DNA from: Streptomyces umbrinus
GTDB taxonomy: Bacteria; Actinomycetota; Actinomycetes; Streptomycetales; Streptomycetaceae
NCBI RefSeq assembly: GCF_030817415.1
Contig: NZ_JAUSZI010000002.1
Location: 7,068,001 to 7,132,000, forward strand
Direction: 5' to 3'
Length of the DNA: 64,000 nt
The position numbers and the translations under genes are program-made. Shown piece after piece: positions 50,693 to 60,124 of this stretch. Each line of letters begins with the position of its first letter. Within the stretch, counting starts at the first letter, position 1. The notes under the pieces are model-generated. The model had not been told where the DNA came from. It did no database searches and saw only the letters and a program-made list of their open reading frames with translations.

Positions 50693-52327
50693 TCACAAGC
50701 GGTAGGGCTTGTACACCGGCATGCACGCGCCGCTGTCGGAACCGCTCACGACGTCGGCATCCTTGGGGAGTTCCCCGGCCTTCGGCGCGGACTGCTTCGG
50801 ATAGGCCGTGCCGGTACGCCAGTCGGCGCCCACGACGAGGGTGACCCCGGAGACGTCGGTCGACTTCTTCACCGAACTCAGCGGGATCCCCAGGGACTTG
50901 GCGACCGCCTGGGCGTCGCCCTCCAACTCGGCGCTCGGGAAGCGGACGACCGTCTTGTCCTCGGCCACCGCGGCCGACCTGTCGGCCGTCGCCCTGGTGA
51001 AGCCCTTCTGGGTGAGCAGCCCGGCGATCGTGCTCGCCCTGCCGCCGACCGGGCCGAGCGTGGCCGACTGCGTGCCGTTCCGCACCGTCACGCCGATCTC
51101 GTCGTCGGCGGCCGCGGGGTCTTTGGAGACCTGCTCCTCGGCCTTCTTCTTCGTCGGGTCCCCGCCCTTGTCGAACGCGATGTCGTCGCGGACCATCGTC
51201 CACAGCTTCTCGGCGTCGGCGCCCGCCGGGACCAGGTGGTTGGGGTCGAGCGGGTCGACGACGGTCGGGATGGTCGTCATGGTGATGCGTTTGGTCGGCA
51301 CCGTCTTGAGCTGCATGCCCAGGTCGTACAGGTCCTTGACCGAGCCGAGTTCCTCGGAGACCTTCAGGGACTTCGTGGCTGCCTCGGCCAGGCCCATCAA
51401 CCGCCCGCCGTCGGTGAAGACGTTCTGGTCCTTCAGCGTGCGGATCATCGAGTTCATGTACATGTGCTGGGCCTTGGCCCGGCCCAGGTCGCTGTAGAAG
51501 GCGTGCCTGGTGCGCAGCCACTGCAGTGCCTTCTTGCCCGTGATCTTCTGCTTGCCGGCATCCAGCCTCAGATTGGAGCCGCCGGGCACGCCGGGCAGCG
51601 GGCGGTCCCACATCTTGTGCTCCACACAGACCTCGACACCGCCGATGGCGTCCGCCATCTTCACCACACCCGCGAAGTCGATGGTCATCCAGTGGTCGAT
51701 ATAGACGCCGGTGAGGTTCTGCCAGGTGGCCAGGGTGCAGCCGGCTCCGCCGCGGCCCAACGACGCGTTGATGATGTTGTTGGTCGCGGGGTACTGCTCG
51801 TCGGTCTCGGGATCCGTGCACTTCGGGATGTCGACCCGGGTGTCGCGCGGAATGCTCACGACGGCGGCGCTCTTGCGGTCCGCGGACAGATGGATGAGCA
51901 TCTGGACGTCGCCCAGCGGTTTGCTGCCGACCTGGTCCCGGCTGCCGCCGAGCTTGACGTTCTCCGTGGAGTTACGGCTGTCGGAGCCGATCAGCAGAAT
52001 GTTCAGCGGTGTCTGGCCGGCCGCGTTCGGCTTCGCCTTCTCCGCTTTGGAGTCTCCGCTGGCGCGCTCGCCCTTGCGGATGTTGCTGTTCAGATGCTGG
52101 TAGTAGAGATAACCGGCGCCGGCCGTCCCGAGTATGAGCACCGCGAGAGTCGCGGCGGACCACCGGAGTATGCCGTGTTTGCCGCGGCGGCGCGTCGATC
52201 TGCCGTGCCGGCCACCGCCGGCGTCACCCCCCTCCTCCTTTGCCCCACCACTGTGCGAGCCGCCCTCCCGCGTGGCCGACTGGTCATGTGGTCGGGTCCC
52301 CTCCCCACGCACACTGCTCTGCACCAT
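50693..52327 (-). CDS. LCP family protein with LytR C-terminal domain
   Basis: 544 residues from ATG 52327 (GGAGG 7 bases upstream). Cytoplasmic Gly/Arg-rich part, transmembrane helix (about 55-75), LCP domain (LIGSDSRNST, VVSIPRDTRVD, WLRTRHAFYSDLGRAKAQ) and a C-terminal LytR_C region (IGVTVRNGTQSATLGP...). Ends with GACMPVYKPYRL. Lies directly downstream of another LCP gene in the same direction. Confidence 0.92.
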   Translation of the reverse strand: MVQSSVRGEGTRPHDQSATREGGSHSGGAKEEGGDAGGGRHGRSTRRRGKHGILRWSAATLAVLILGTAGAGYLYYQHLNSNIRKGERASGDSKAEKAKPNAAGQTPLNILLIGSDSRNSTENVKLGGSRDQVGSKPLGDVQMLIHLSADRKSAAVVSIPRDTRVDIPKCTDPETDEQYPATNNIINASLGRGGAGCTLATWQNLTGVYIDHWMTIDFAGVVKMADAIGGVEVCVEHKMWDRPLPGVPGGSNLRLDAGKQKITGKKALQWLRTRHAFYSDLGRAKAQHMYMNSMIRTLKDQNVFTDGGRLMGLAEAATKSLKVSEELGSVKDLYDLGMQLKTVPTKRITMTTIPTVVDPLDPNHLVPAGADAEKLWTMVRDDIAFDKGGDPTKKKAEEQVSKDPAAADDEIGVTVRNGTQSATLGPVGGRASTIAGLLTQKGFTRATADRSAAVAEDKTVVRFPSAELEGDAQAVAKSLGIPLSSVKKSTDVSGVTLVVGADWRTGTAYPKQSAPKAGELPKDADVVSGSDSGACMPVYKPYRL

Positions 52328-52404
52328 CTCCCTGCCTCCCCACCCCTGCGCCCGACACAAAGAATCCGTCGTACGTCTGTTAGACGCACGACGGACCCGT
52401 TGGG

Positions 52405-54150
52405 TTACCCGGCGCACTCAACCTTGTCTGCCGTCGATTTCTCGACGTCCGTCGAACCCGCCGACGGAGTGGTCAGTGAAACCCCGGCCCCCTTGAAGTC
52501 CTCTCCCAGGGTCAGCGAGATCGCAGGCAGGCCCTGGGAGTTGATCACGCTCTTGCCCGGCTTCATCGCCGACCCGGGCAGACCCATGAGGTCGGCGAGC
52601 CTGCGTGCTTGATCGGCCTGGTCAGGAGCGTACTCAAGAGTAGTCTTCTTCAGCGTCGTCCCGGCGTTGCCCGCGTTCTCGGACTTGGTCACGCCCTCTT
52701 CGACCTGCAGCCAGTTGAGGGTCTCCTGCGCGGACCCGCCGGGGGCGCCGCCGTTGAGGACCCTGACGCGTACTTCCGAAGGGTCGGCCTTGGTGCCCTT
52801 GAGCCGGGCGGCCACGGCGGCCTTCTCCTTCTTCTCCTTCTGCTTGACCGCGGTGAGCGAAACGTCGTCCTTGATCAGGGCGAACAGGTCCTTGGCGCTG
52901 GGCTCCTTGAGGACGACCGTCGCCTTGATCTTCTCGGCCGGGTTGTCGACCACCGGCACCGTCGTGAAGGACAGGTTCTTCATGTCGAACTTGCCCAGCT
53001 CCAGGCCCAGATCGCGGAGCTTGGTGATGCTGCCGATCTTCGAGTCGACGGTCAGCGCCTTGGTGCCCGCCTCGGCCAGCTTCACGAGCTTCGTCGGGCT
53101 GGTGAGGGTGCCCTTCGACTTGAGCTTGCGCATCAGCGAGCTGAGGAACTGCTGCTGGATCTCGATCCGGCTCAGGTCGCCGCCGAAGCCCACGGAGTGG
53201 CGGGTACGGACGAAGGAGAGTGCCTCCTCGCCTTCGATGGTGTGCTTGCCCTTGGGCAGGTTGAGCTTGGAATCCGGGTCGTTGATGTCCTTGGACAGAC
53301 AGACCTCGACACCCTCGACCGCCGAGGTCAGTGTCTTGACCGCGTTGAAGTCGGCGATCATGAAGTGGTCCAGCTTGATGCCGGTCATCGCGGTGACGGT
53401 CCGCATCGTGCAGCTCGGCGTCCGGCCTTCCTGGCCGAGGCTGTTGTTGAAGCGGGTGTTCGTCCGGCCCGGGATGACGTCGGTTGTGCCGTCCTTCTGA
53501 GTGGTCGGACAGTCCGGGATGTCCGTGATCAGGTCACGCGGAATGCTCAACGCGGTCGCGTTCGTACGGTCCTTGGAGACATGCAGTACGACGGTGGTGT
53601 CGGCGTGCCCTGCGCTGCCCGAGTCGCCGTAGCCGCTGTTCCCGCTACCGGTGCGCTTGTCCGTGCCGACCAGCAGGATGTTGATCGCGCGGTCCTTGCT
53701 GAAGCCGCCGGTGCCCGCGCCGTCGTCGGAGACGGACGTGATGTTGTTGTTGAGGTGCTGGTAGTAGAGGTAGCCGCCGACGCTCGCCCCGACCAGCAGG
53801 AAGGCCATCGTGCCGCCCGTCCAGACCAGGATCTTCTTGGCCTTCGACTTCTTCGGCCGGCCCTTGCGCCGGCCGGGCGGAGGGGCCTGCGGCGCGCGTC
53901 GTCTGCGCGGTTCCGGGATGCCTGGCTCCGGTGCCTCCTCCGGCGTGCCCCGGCGCTCCCGGCCCGGTGCGGTACGCCCGCGCGGGGGTGCGGCGGTGGT
54001 GCCCGCGGTTCTCCGGGCACGAGGTCCCGGCACTGCTCGCTGCTCTGCGGAACTCTGCAGTCGCAGTTCGTAGTCACCGGTATTGGGGTTGAGTACCCAC
54101 TGGTCTGCGGGATCGATATCGTCCGCCCGCCCACGGCCTTGCGCGTCCAC
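52405..54150 (-). CDS. LCP family protein, long, with LytR C-terminal domain
   Basis: 581 residues from GTG 54150 (VDAQGRGRADDIDPADQWVL, the start I expect for this orthologue; GGAGG is 12 bases upstream). Long Pro/Arg-rich cytoplasmic part, transmembrane helix (about 107-129), LCP domain with LLVGTDKRTG, ALSIPRDLITD, TRFNNSLGQEGR, IEGEEALSFVRTRHS and RIEIQQQFLSSL, then LytR_C (VRVRVLNGGAPGGSAQE). 77 bases upstream of the LCP gene at 50693. Confidence 0.9.
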   Translation of the reverse strand: MDAQGRGRADDIDPADQWVLNPNTGDYELRLQSSAEQRAVPGPRARRTAGTTAAPPRGRTAPGRERRGTPEEAPEPGIPEPRRRRAPQAPPPGRRKGRPKKSKAKKILVWTGGTMAFLLVGASVGGYLYYQHLNNNITSVSDDGAGTGGFSKDRAINILLVGTDKRTGSGNSGYGDSGSAGHADTTVVLHVSKDRTNATALSIPRDLITDIPDCPTTQKDGTTDVIPGRTNTRFNNSLGQEGRTPSCTMRTVTAMTGIKLDHFMIADFNAVKTLTSAVEGVEVCLSKDINDPDSKLNLPKGKHTIEGEEALSFVRTRHSVGFGGDLSRIEIQQQFLSSLMRKLKSKGTLTSPTKLVKLAEAGTKALTVDSKIGSITKLRDLGLELGKFDMKNLSFTTVPVVDNPAEKIKATVVLKEPSAKDLFALIKDDVSLTAVKQKEKKEKAAVAARLKGTKADPSEVRVRVLNGGAPGGSAQETLNWLQVEEGVTKSENAGNAGTTLKKTTLEYAPDQADQARRLADLMGLPGSAMKPGKSVINSQGLPAISLTLGEDFKGAGVSLTTPSAGSTDVEKSTADKVECAG

Positions 54151-54408
54151 GGTTGCTTGAGTCCTCCGTCGGGGCCACGCGGCGTCTTTCCCCCTCAAAA
54201 GACGCTCGGTCAGTCGGTCCAACCAGTGCGCGACCTCAGGACAGACCTCAGGACCGGGTGCACCGGATCGCTCACACTATCCGCCCAGTTCGGCGTACAG
54301 CGACGACGGTGAGAAATTGCACGTCCCTACAACCGGGCAATCCACCCAATTCTTTGAACGTCCGTTCCCCGTCTTGGTGTGCTCTTTACTCAGAGGCCTG
54401 TTCGGGCG

Positions 54409-55773
54409 TTAACCGCAGGTGTCCTCGGCGGCTGTGTTTCCGCGGAAAGTGGGAGCGGGGCTCGGTGTCAGCGAGGGGTCCTCGGGCCGCTTTGTGCCCG
54501 ATTTGCCGTCTTCCTGGCCGAATCCCTGGTCGAGGCCCTCCTCGCGGTCCTCGATGCTCCCGTCATAACTCCCGTCATGCGACTCGTAGTTGTGCGAATC
54601 GCCGTACGCGTCCCCGTCGCCGACCGGCTCCGTGCCGCTCCTCTTTGTGCCGGAATCCTCCGGAAGTTCCTTCGAGACCTCCAACGGGGCGTCCATACGC
54701 AGCCGTTCGAAGAGTTTCTCCGCCTCGGGTTCCACGAGCTGGTCGCGATTGGCGTTGTACGCGTACGACTCCCGCGGCACCGTAAGGAATTGCACACGTT
54801 CGGTGGGGATGTTGCGCATGCCGCGGACCAGGTCGTAAAGGCCCCGCAGGCTCGCGAGACCCGGGTCGGTGGTGAGCGACGAGGTCGCCGCGTCCAGCAC
54901 CGGATAGAGCTTCACCGGATTCAGCAGTACGTCATTGCTGCGCACCTTGTTGACGAGGGCGCCCAGGAAGCGCTGCTGGCGGTCCATCCGGTCGGTGTCG
55001 CTGCCGTCGCCGATGGTCTTGCGGGCGCGTACGTACCCGAGGGCCTGCTCGCCGTTGAGCTTCACCTTGCCCGCGGGCAGCCGGAGCTTGGCGGCGGGAT
55101 CGTCGATCGGCTCCTTCAGGCACACCACGACCCCGTCGACGGCGTCGACCATGTCCTTGAAACCGTGGAAGTCCACGACCATGTGGTGGTCGATCCGGAT
55201 GTCGGTCAGCTTCTCGACCGTGCGGATCGTGCAGGCCGAACCGCCGCTCTGGAAGGCGTGGTTGAACATCGCGAACACCGGTGCGGTGCGGCTGCCGTCG
55301 GGCCGGCGGCAGCTCGGTACGTCCACCATCAGATCGCGGGGGAGGGAGACCGCGGTCGCGCTGCGGCGGTTCGCCGTGAGGTGGAGCAGGATCGTGGTGT
55401 CGGACCGCTCGGTGCCGGAGTCCCGTCCGTACTTCTGGTTCCCGTTCCCCGAGCGTGAGTCCGACCCGATCAGCAGGATGTTCTGCGCGTCGCGCACCAG
55501 CGAGGTCGGGCGCTCCTTCTCGAACCGCGCGAGTTCGGCGGCCGTGTCGTCGTCCGACGTGATGTTGCCGTTCAGCTTCTCGTACAGCACCCAGCCGGCT
55601 CCCGCGGCGCCCACCACGACCACGACGACGCCGAGCGCGGTGTACCGCAGCCACCGCCGCCGACGCCGCCTGACCCCGGCCCCGGTGGGAGACGCACCGA
55701 CCCCGGGTCCGACCGGGGCCGGGCCCGGGGCCGCCCCGCGCGTCCCTCCGGTGTCGCTCACGTCTGAGTCCAC
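54409..55773 (-). CDS. LCP family protein with acidic C-terminal tail
   Basis: 454 residues. Membrane helix about 41-63, LCP domain (LIGSDSRSGNG, AVSLPRDLMVD, LNGEQALGYVRARK, RMDRQQRFLGAL), then an Asp/Glu/Gly/Ser-rich tail instead of LytR_C. GTG at 55773 is adjacent to AGGGG; GTG 55761 is an alternative. The gap 54151-54408 shows no other feature. Confidence 0.9.
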   Translation of the reverse strand: MDSDVSDTGGTRGAAPGPAPVGPGVGASPTGAGVRRRRRRWLRYTALGVVVVVVGAAGAGWVLYEKLNGNITSDDDTAAELARFEKERPTSLVRDAQNILLIGSDSRSGNGNQKYGRDSGTERSDTTILLHLTANRRSATAVSLPRDLMVDVPSCRRPDGSRTAPVFAMFNHAFQSGGSACTIRTVEKLTDIRIDHHMVVDFHGFKDMVDAVDGVVVCLKEPIDDPAAKLRLPAGKVKLNGEQALGYVRARKTIGDGSDTDRMDRQQRFLGALVNKVRSNDVLLNPVKLYPVLDAATSSLTTDPGLASLRGLYDLVRGMRNIPTERVQFLTVPRESYAYNANRDQLVEPEAEKLFERLRMDAPLEVSKELPEDSGTKRSGTEPVGDGDAYGDSHNYESHDGSYDGSIEDREEGLDQGFGQEDGKSGTKRPEDPSLTPSPAPTFRGNTAAEDTCG

Positions 55774-55891
55774 CCCTCATGGCGTACGGACCTACTCCTA
55801 CGACCATGGCCCGGACGGGGGCGGGGGGCTTCGGGGGGTGGGCCGAACGGGGGACGGGGTTTGTCGGGTGCGTGCCCGGCTGTGGCTGATG

Positions 55892-55934
55892 GCGCAGTTC
55901 CCCGCGCCCCTAAAAGGGGCGCGGGGAACTGCGC
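55892..55934. repeat. Perfect palindrome made of two 20-bp repeats
   Basis: The repeat at 55892-55911 and its exact complement at 55915-55934 flank AAA, giving a 20-bp stem with a 3-base loop. It is the most perfect form in the window and lies upstream of the LCP gene at 54409 and beyond the stop of the TIGR03089 gene. Confidence 0.92.
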
Positions 55935-55942
55935 AATCTTTT

Positions 55943-56042
55943 GGGGGTTCGGGGGCGAAGCCCCTGAGTTAGTGATGGTGGGGGTCCCCCCGCTCGAGCG
56001 AAGCCGAGAGTGGGGGAGGGTAGGGGCGGCGGGGGCGAAAAA
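55943..56042. repeat. Composite GGGTTCGGGGGCG...GGGGCGAAAAA element, copy 1
   Basis: GGGGGTTCGGGGGCGAAGCC, then CCTGAGTTAGTGA, a segment with CCCCCGCTCGAGCG and GAGTGGGGG, and GGGTAGGGGCGGCGGGGGCG plus AAAAA. Blocks recur near 60051-60116, again just beyond the stop of a leftward gene. Confidence 0.75.
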
Positions 56043-56070
56043 CTCAGCCCAGCCACCCCAGAGGGACCGG

Positions 56071-56826
56071 TCAGCGAGCCGTAGCCGAAACCCGCTCACT
56101 CTCGATCCGCTTCGCCACCGCATCCTCACCGACCCGCTCAAGGTTCCGGCACAACACCACGGACCCCCCGACAGCCAGCGGAGCGAAGAGCCCGGCGCTC
56201 AGCCCCTCCCACGTGTCGTAGGAAAGAGCGGACAACAACCGAGCCCCAGGCCCGGTCAGCCCCAGCGCGGGCGCATCCGCACGAGCTCGCTCGACAACCT
56301 TCGCCCCCGTCAGCTCGGCCCCGGCGACAACCACCGAGGGCGCCTCCGGATCCACAGGCCCGTACGCCTGGAAGACGTCCCCCTGACCGGGCACCTCGAC
56401 GGCGTAGTCGGCGTATCCGGCGGGCACCTGGGCGAACCGCCGCCCGAGCGGCGCGAGCGACAACGCCACCCGCTCCCCGGAACACGCGAGCCCGGCCTCG
56501 AACTGCCCGGGCCCGGCCACCACATGGTCGGCGGCACCCGGGTCGCCCCCGACATCCGCCACGACCCCCACGGAGGAACAGGCGAGCAGCCACACCGCCG
56601 TCTGCCAGTGCGCGGGCAGCAGCAGAGCGACCCGCTCCCCGGGCTCGGCGGCCAGCTCGCCCTGGAGCAGGTTGGCGGTCTTGGCCACCCAATTGGCGAA
56701 GGTGGCCACGGACAGTTCGACACGTTCACCCGTGGCGTCGTCGTAGAAGGTCACCAGGGGGCGCGCGGGATCCGTGGCGAGCGCGGATCGCAGCAGGTCG
56801 GCAGGGGTGCGGTCGGTGGCGTTCAC
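56071..56826 (-). CDS. TIGR03089 family protein (AMP-binding-like)
   Basis: 251 residues from GTG 56826. Resembles the N-terminal part of acyl-CoA synthetases (FYDDATGERVELSVATFANWVAKTANLLQ; PGERVALLLPAHWQTAVWLLA) but ends before a catalytic C-terminal domain. This short actinobacterial family lies beside LCP and mannose-1-phosphate guanylyltransferase genes in streptomycetes, as I recall. Role unknown. Confidence 0.85.
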   Translation of the reverse strand: MNATDRTPADLLRSALATDPARPLVTFYDDATGERVELSVATFANWVAKTANLLQGELAAEPGERVALLLPAHWQTAVWLLACSSVGVVADVGGDPGAADHVVAGPGQFEAGLACSGERVALSLAPLGRRFAQVPAGYADYAVEVPGQGDVFQAYGPVDPEAPSVVVAGAELTGAKVVERARADAPALGLTGPGARLLSALSYDTWEGLSAGLFAPLAVGGSVVLCRNLERVGEDAVAKRIESERVSATAR

Positions 56827-56954
56827 GGGACGCAAGGGTACGCGGACACCCGCCCGGGCGGGGGAGCGAGGGCCACCGGTTCGGCGGAGTGCGGCCGACG
56901 GTCCGTCAAATCCCAGATGGACAGATAAGTATGACTATGTCCAGGATCAGGGGC

Positions 56955-58628
56955 ATGCGCGAATATCTTGCTTCCTCGATCGCCGTCACGTGTGCGGCCG
57001 CCCTGGCCTTCCCCCTGGCCGTGTCCACCGACGCCGCGGCCGCACCTCCGGCGGCCGAGAGCCCGACCACCGAGCCGGCGACACCGGACAGGCCGGCATC
57101 CGAACGAACGGCCAGGGCCCGACCGGAAACGCCGAGCACCTCGAAGACATCGGCCGAGACGGCCGCGGAAGCCGCCCCCGTCGCCCCCGTCGTCCCCGCC
57201 GACTCCGCGACCGGCCGATCCATCCCCTCGATCCCCGGCAGCACCCAGTCCCTCCCCCTCGCGCCCCTCAGCCCACCCCCCAGCGACCGCACCCTGCCCC
57301 CCACGTCCGCCCCGGCCTCCACCCCCGCCTCCGTCCAAGGCCTCCCGAGGCGCGACGTACGCCACTTCTCCCTCGTGGGCGTCGTCTGGGACAACCCGGA
57401 CACGGAACTCCAGGGCCGGGTCCAGGTCCGTACCCGCGCGAGCGGCACCGCGAAGTGGTCCGTCTGGCAGGACGTGGACACGCACAACCACGAGCACGCG
57501 GCTGACCCGGACACGGCAGAGCGCACCTCGGGGCGCGTACGGGGATCCACGGCCCCCCTGTGGGTCGGCGACTCGGACGGTGTGGAGGTCCGCGTCCAGG
57601 CGGAGACGGACGGCAGGCCGGAAGCGCACGGCCGGGCCGTCGCAGGCGACTCTCTCCCCAGGGGCCTGCACATCGAACTGATCGACCCGGGCGTCGACCC
57701 GGCCGCCGAGCCCCCGCCCCAGACTTCCGGAGTGGACACCCCGCGGGGCGACGTCCTGTCCCCCGAGGCCGCGGCCTCCTCGGCCGTCAACGCCGACCTC
57801 GCCCCCCTCGGCGCGACCTCGATCCCCGCCCTCAGCCAGAAGCAGACGGAGGCCGACCTGGTCGCGACCCGCGGCGACTCGGCGGGCGTGGCGAGCGGGA
57901 CGGACAAGCCGGCGCCCAAGGACAAGCCGGTCGTGAAGGAGAAGCCGGGTACGACAGGCAAGACCGGCACGATCGGCAACGCCGACGCGGCGAGCGCGGG
58001 GGAGGGCCAGCGCGTGAAGCCGTACATCGGCGCACGTCCGCGCATCGTCACCCGCCGGGGCTGGGGTGCCGACGAGACGCTCCGCGAGCGGAACTTCAGC
58101 TACACGAAGACCGTGAAGGCCGCCTTCGTCCACCACACCGCGTCCGGCAACAACTACCGCTGCGCGCAGGCCCCTTCAGTCATCCGCAGTATCTACCGCT
58201 ATCACGTGAAGAGCAGCGGCTGGCGGGACATCGGCTACAACTTCCTCATCGACAAGTGCGGAAACATCTACGAGGGGCGGGCCGGAGGCGTGGCCAAGCC
58301 CGTCATGGGCGCACACACTCTCGGTTTCAACACCAACAGCATGGGGATCGCGGTCCTCGGGAGCTTCGGTGCCTCGAACCCGCCCGCCGCCGCGGTGAAG
58401 GCGATCGCGAAGCTCACGGCGTGGAAGCTCGGCCTCTTCGGAGCGAACCCGAAGGGCAAGACCTACCTCAAGTCCGGGGGCGGAAATCTCTACCGAAAGG
58501 GAAAGAACGTACGACTCAATGTAATCTCCGGTCACCGGGATGGTTTCGCCACCGAATGCCCGGGCGGCCGACTCTACGCGAAGCTCGGCACGGCCCGTGC
58601 GACTTCGGCCCGCTACCAGGGACGATGA
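56955..58628 (+). CDS. Secreted N-acetylmuramoyl-L-alanine amidase (PGRP)
   Basis: 557 residues from ATG 56955, which places the signal peptide first (REYLASSIAVTCAAALAFPLA); earlier ATGs at 56931 and 56937 exist. A long Pro/Ala/Thr linker and a beta domain (about 130-220) precede the C-terminal PGRP/amidase-2 domain: RRGWGADE, zinc ligands in FVHHTASGN and GHRDGFATECPG. Cleaves the MurNAc-L-Ala bond or recognises peptidoglycan. Confidence 0.9.
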   Translation: MREYLASSIAVTCAAALAFPLAVSTDAAAAPPAAESPTTEPATPDRPASERTARARPETPSTSKTSAETAAEAAPVAPVVPADSATGRSIPSIPGSTQSLPLAPLSPPPSDRTLPPTSAPASTPASVQGLPRRDVRHFSLVGVVWDNPDTELQGRVQVRTRASGTAKWSVWQDVDTHNHEHAADPDTAERTSGRVRGSTAPLWVGDSDGVEVRVQAETDGRPEAHGRAVAGDSLPRGLHIELIDPGVDPAAEPPPQTSGVDTPRGDVLSPEAAASSAVNADLAPLGATSIPALSQKQTEADLVATRGDSAGVASGTDKPAPKDKPVVKEKPGTTGKTGTIGNADAASAGEGQRVKPYIGARPRIVTRRGWGADETLRERNFSYTKTVKAAFVHHTASGNNYRCAQAPSVIRSIYRYHVKSSGWRDIGYNFLIDKCGNIYEGRAGGVAKPVMGAHTLGFNTNSMGIAVLGSFGASNPPAAAVKAIAKLTAWKLGLFGANPKGKTYLKSGGGNLYRKGKNVRLNVISGHRDGFATECPGGRLYAKLGTARATSARYQGR

Positions 58629-58795
58629 GGTCCGGTCGGCGGGAATGGTGAGCCCGGCAAGCCGGGGCCCCAGCCCCGGCGGCTCCCCACAGCCATACCT
58701 CCCCCAGAGGCGCCCCACAGCCATCGAAACGGTCTGCATACACCGGCCGGTCGAAAGACAGTTCGACCGGCCCCATCAGGAAGCAGAGACGACAG

Positions 58796-59878
58796 GTGAC
58801 AGAAGCGATCCTCCTGGTCGGCGGCAAGGGCACACGGCTGCGCCCCCTCACGGTGCACACGCCGAAGCCGATGGTTCCGGCGGCCGGGGTACCGTTCCTC
58901 ACGCACCAGCTGGCACGGGCGAGAGCGGCGGGGGTCGAGCACATCGTGCTCGCCACGTCCTATCTGGCCGAGGTCTTCGAGCCCCACTTCGGCGACGGCT
59001 CGTCACTGGGGCTCCACATCGAGTACGTCACCGAGGAGGAGCCCCTCGGCACCGGCGGCGCCATCCGGAACGTGGCCTCCCGTCTGAGATCGGCCCCCGA
59101 CGACCCGGTCCTGATCTTCAACGGGGACATCCTGACGGGCCTGGACATCCCGGCTCTGATCAGTACGCACCGGTCTTCGGGCGCGGACGTCTCCCTGCAC
59201 CTCACGAGGGTGACGGACCCGAGGGCGTACGGCCTGGTCCCCACGGACTCGTCGGGCCGGGTCCAGGCGTTCCTGGAGAAACCCCAGACGCCCGAGGAGA
59301 TCGTCACCGACCAGATCAACGCGGGAGCGTACGTCTTCCGCCGCTCGGTGATCGACGCGATCCCGGTGGGCCGCCCGGTCTCGGTCGAACGGGAAACGTT
59401 CCCGGAGCTCCTTGCCTCCGGCGCCCACCTCCAGGGAATGGTCGACTCGACCTACTGGCTGGACCTGGGCACCCCGGGGGCCTTCGTGCGCGGCTCGGCC
59501 GACCTGGTCCTCGGCCGCGCTCCGTCCCCGGCCGTCCCGGGCCGCTGCGGGGACCGCCTGGTCCTCCCGTCGGCCACGGTCGCCTCCGACGCCAAGTTGA
59601 CCGGCGGCACCGTCGTCGGCCACGGCGCCACGGTCGGCGAGGGCGCCCGCATCTCCGGCAGCACCATCCTCGACGGCGCGGTCATCGCCCCGGGCGCGGT
59701 CATCACCGACTCCCTGATCGGCGCCCGCGCCCACGTAGGCGCCCGCTCGATCCTCACAGGAGTGGTGGTGGGCGACGGCGCCTCGGTAGGCCCGGACAAC
59801 GAACTCCGCGAGGGCGTACGCATCTGGTGCGACGCCCAAATCCCACCAGCAGCACTCCGCTTCTCATCGGACCAGTAA
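58796..59878 (+). CDS. NDP-sugar pyrophosphorylase (mannose-1-phosphate guanylyltransferase type)
   Basis: 360 residues. Nucleotidyltransferase start AILLVGGKGTRLRPLTVHTPKPM, NGDILTG and FLEKPQTPEE; a C-terminal left-handed beta-helix of hexapeptide repeats (VVGHGATVGEGARISGSTIL). GTG at 58796 with only a weak ribosome site. Supplies activated sugar, probably GDP-mannose, for wall glycans handled by the nearby LCP and glycosyltransferase genes. Confidence 0.9.
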   Translation: MTEAILLVGGKGTRLRPLTVHTPKPMVPAAGVPFLTHQLARARAAGVEHIVLATSYLAEVFEPHFGDGSSLGLHIEYVTEEEPLGTGGAIRNVASRLRSAPDDPVLIFNGDILTGLDIPALISTHRSSGADVSLHLTRVTDPRAYGLVPTDSSGRVQAFLEKPQTPEEIVTDQINAGAYVFRRSVIDAIPVGRPVSVERETFPELLASGAHLQGMVDSTYWLDLGTPGAFVRGSADLVLGRAPSPAVPGRCGDRLVLPSATVASDAKLTGGTVVGHGATVGEGARISGSTILDGAVIAPGAVITDSLIGARAHVGARSILTGVVVGDGASVGPDNELREGVRIWCDAQIPPAALRFSSDQ

Positions 59879-59951
59879 CACCGACTAAACCAAGGGCTTC
59901 ACCAAGGGGGGAGCAGAGCCTGCGCGCACAAACTGGCGCAGGCTCACACCA

Positions 59952-60035
59952 CCCAGCCCGTCCGGCGTTTGAGGACGAGGCCGTTAGGCCGATCTCCCAC
60001 CCACTCACCCAGCCCGTCCGGCGTTTGAGGACGAG
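59952..60035. repeat. 28-bp exact direct repeat, two copies
   Basis: CCCAGCCCGTCCGGCGTTTG followed by AGGACGAG occurs at 59952-59979 and 60008-60035, 56 bases apart start to start. It lies between the convergent NDP-sugar pyrophosphorylase and AlkA-like genes. I recall this motif as widespread in Streptomyces. Confidence 0.9.
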
Positions 60036-60050
60036 CGCGGAGCGCGATAC

Positions 60051-60116
60051 GGGGGTTCGGGGGCGGAGCCCCTGAGTAAGTGACGGGATTGGGTAGGGGC
60101 GGCGGGGGCGAAAAAA
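60051..60116. repeat. Composite GGGTTCGGGGGCG...GGGGCGAAAAA element, copy 2
   Basis: GGGGGTTCGGGGGCGGAGCC, CCTGAGTAAGTGA and GGGTAGGGGCGGCGGGGGCG plus AAAAAA match the blocks at 55943-56042 without the middle CTCGAGCG segment. It ends 8 bases from the AlkA-like stop. Confidence 0.78.
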
Positions 60117-60124
60117 GCCCCGAC

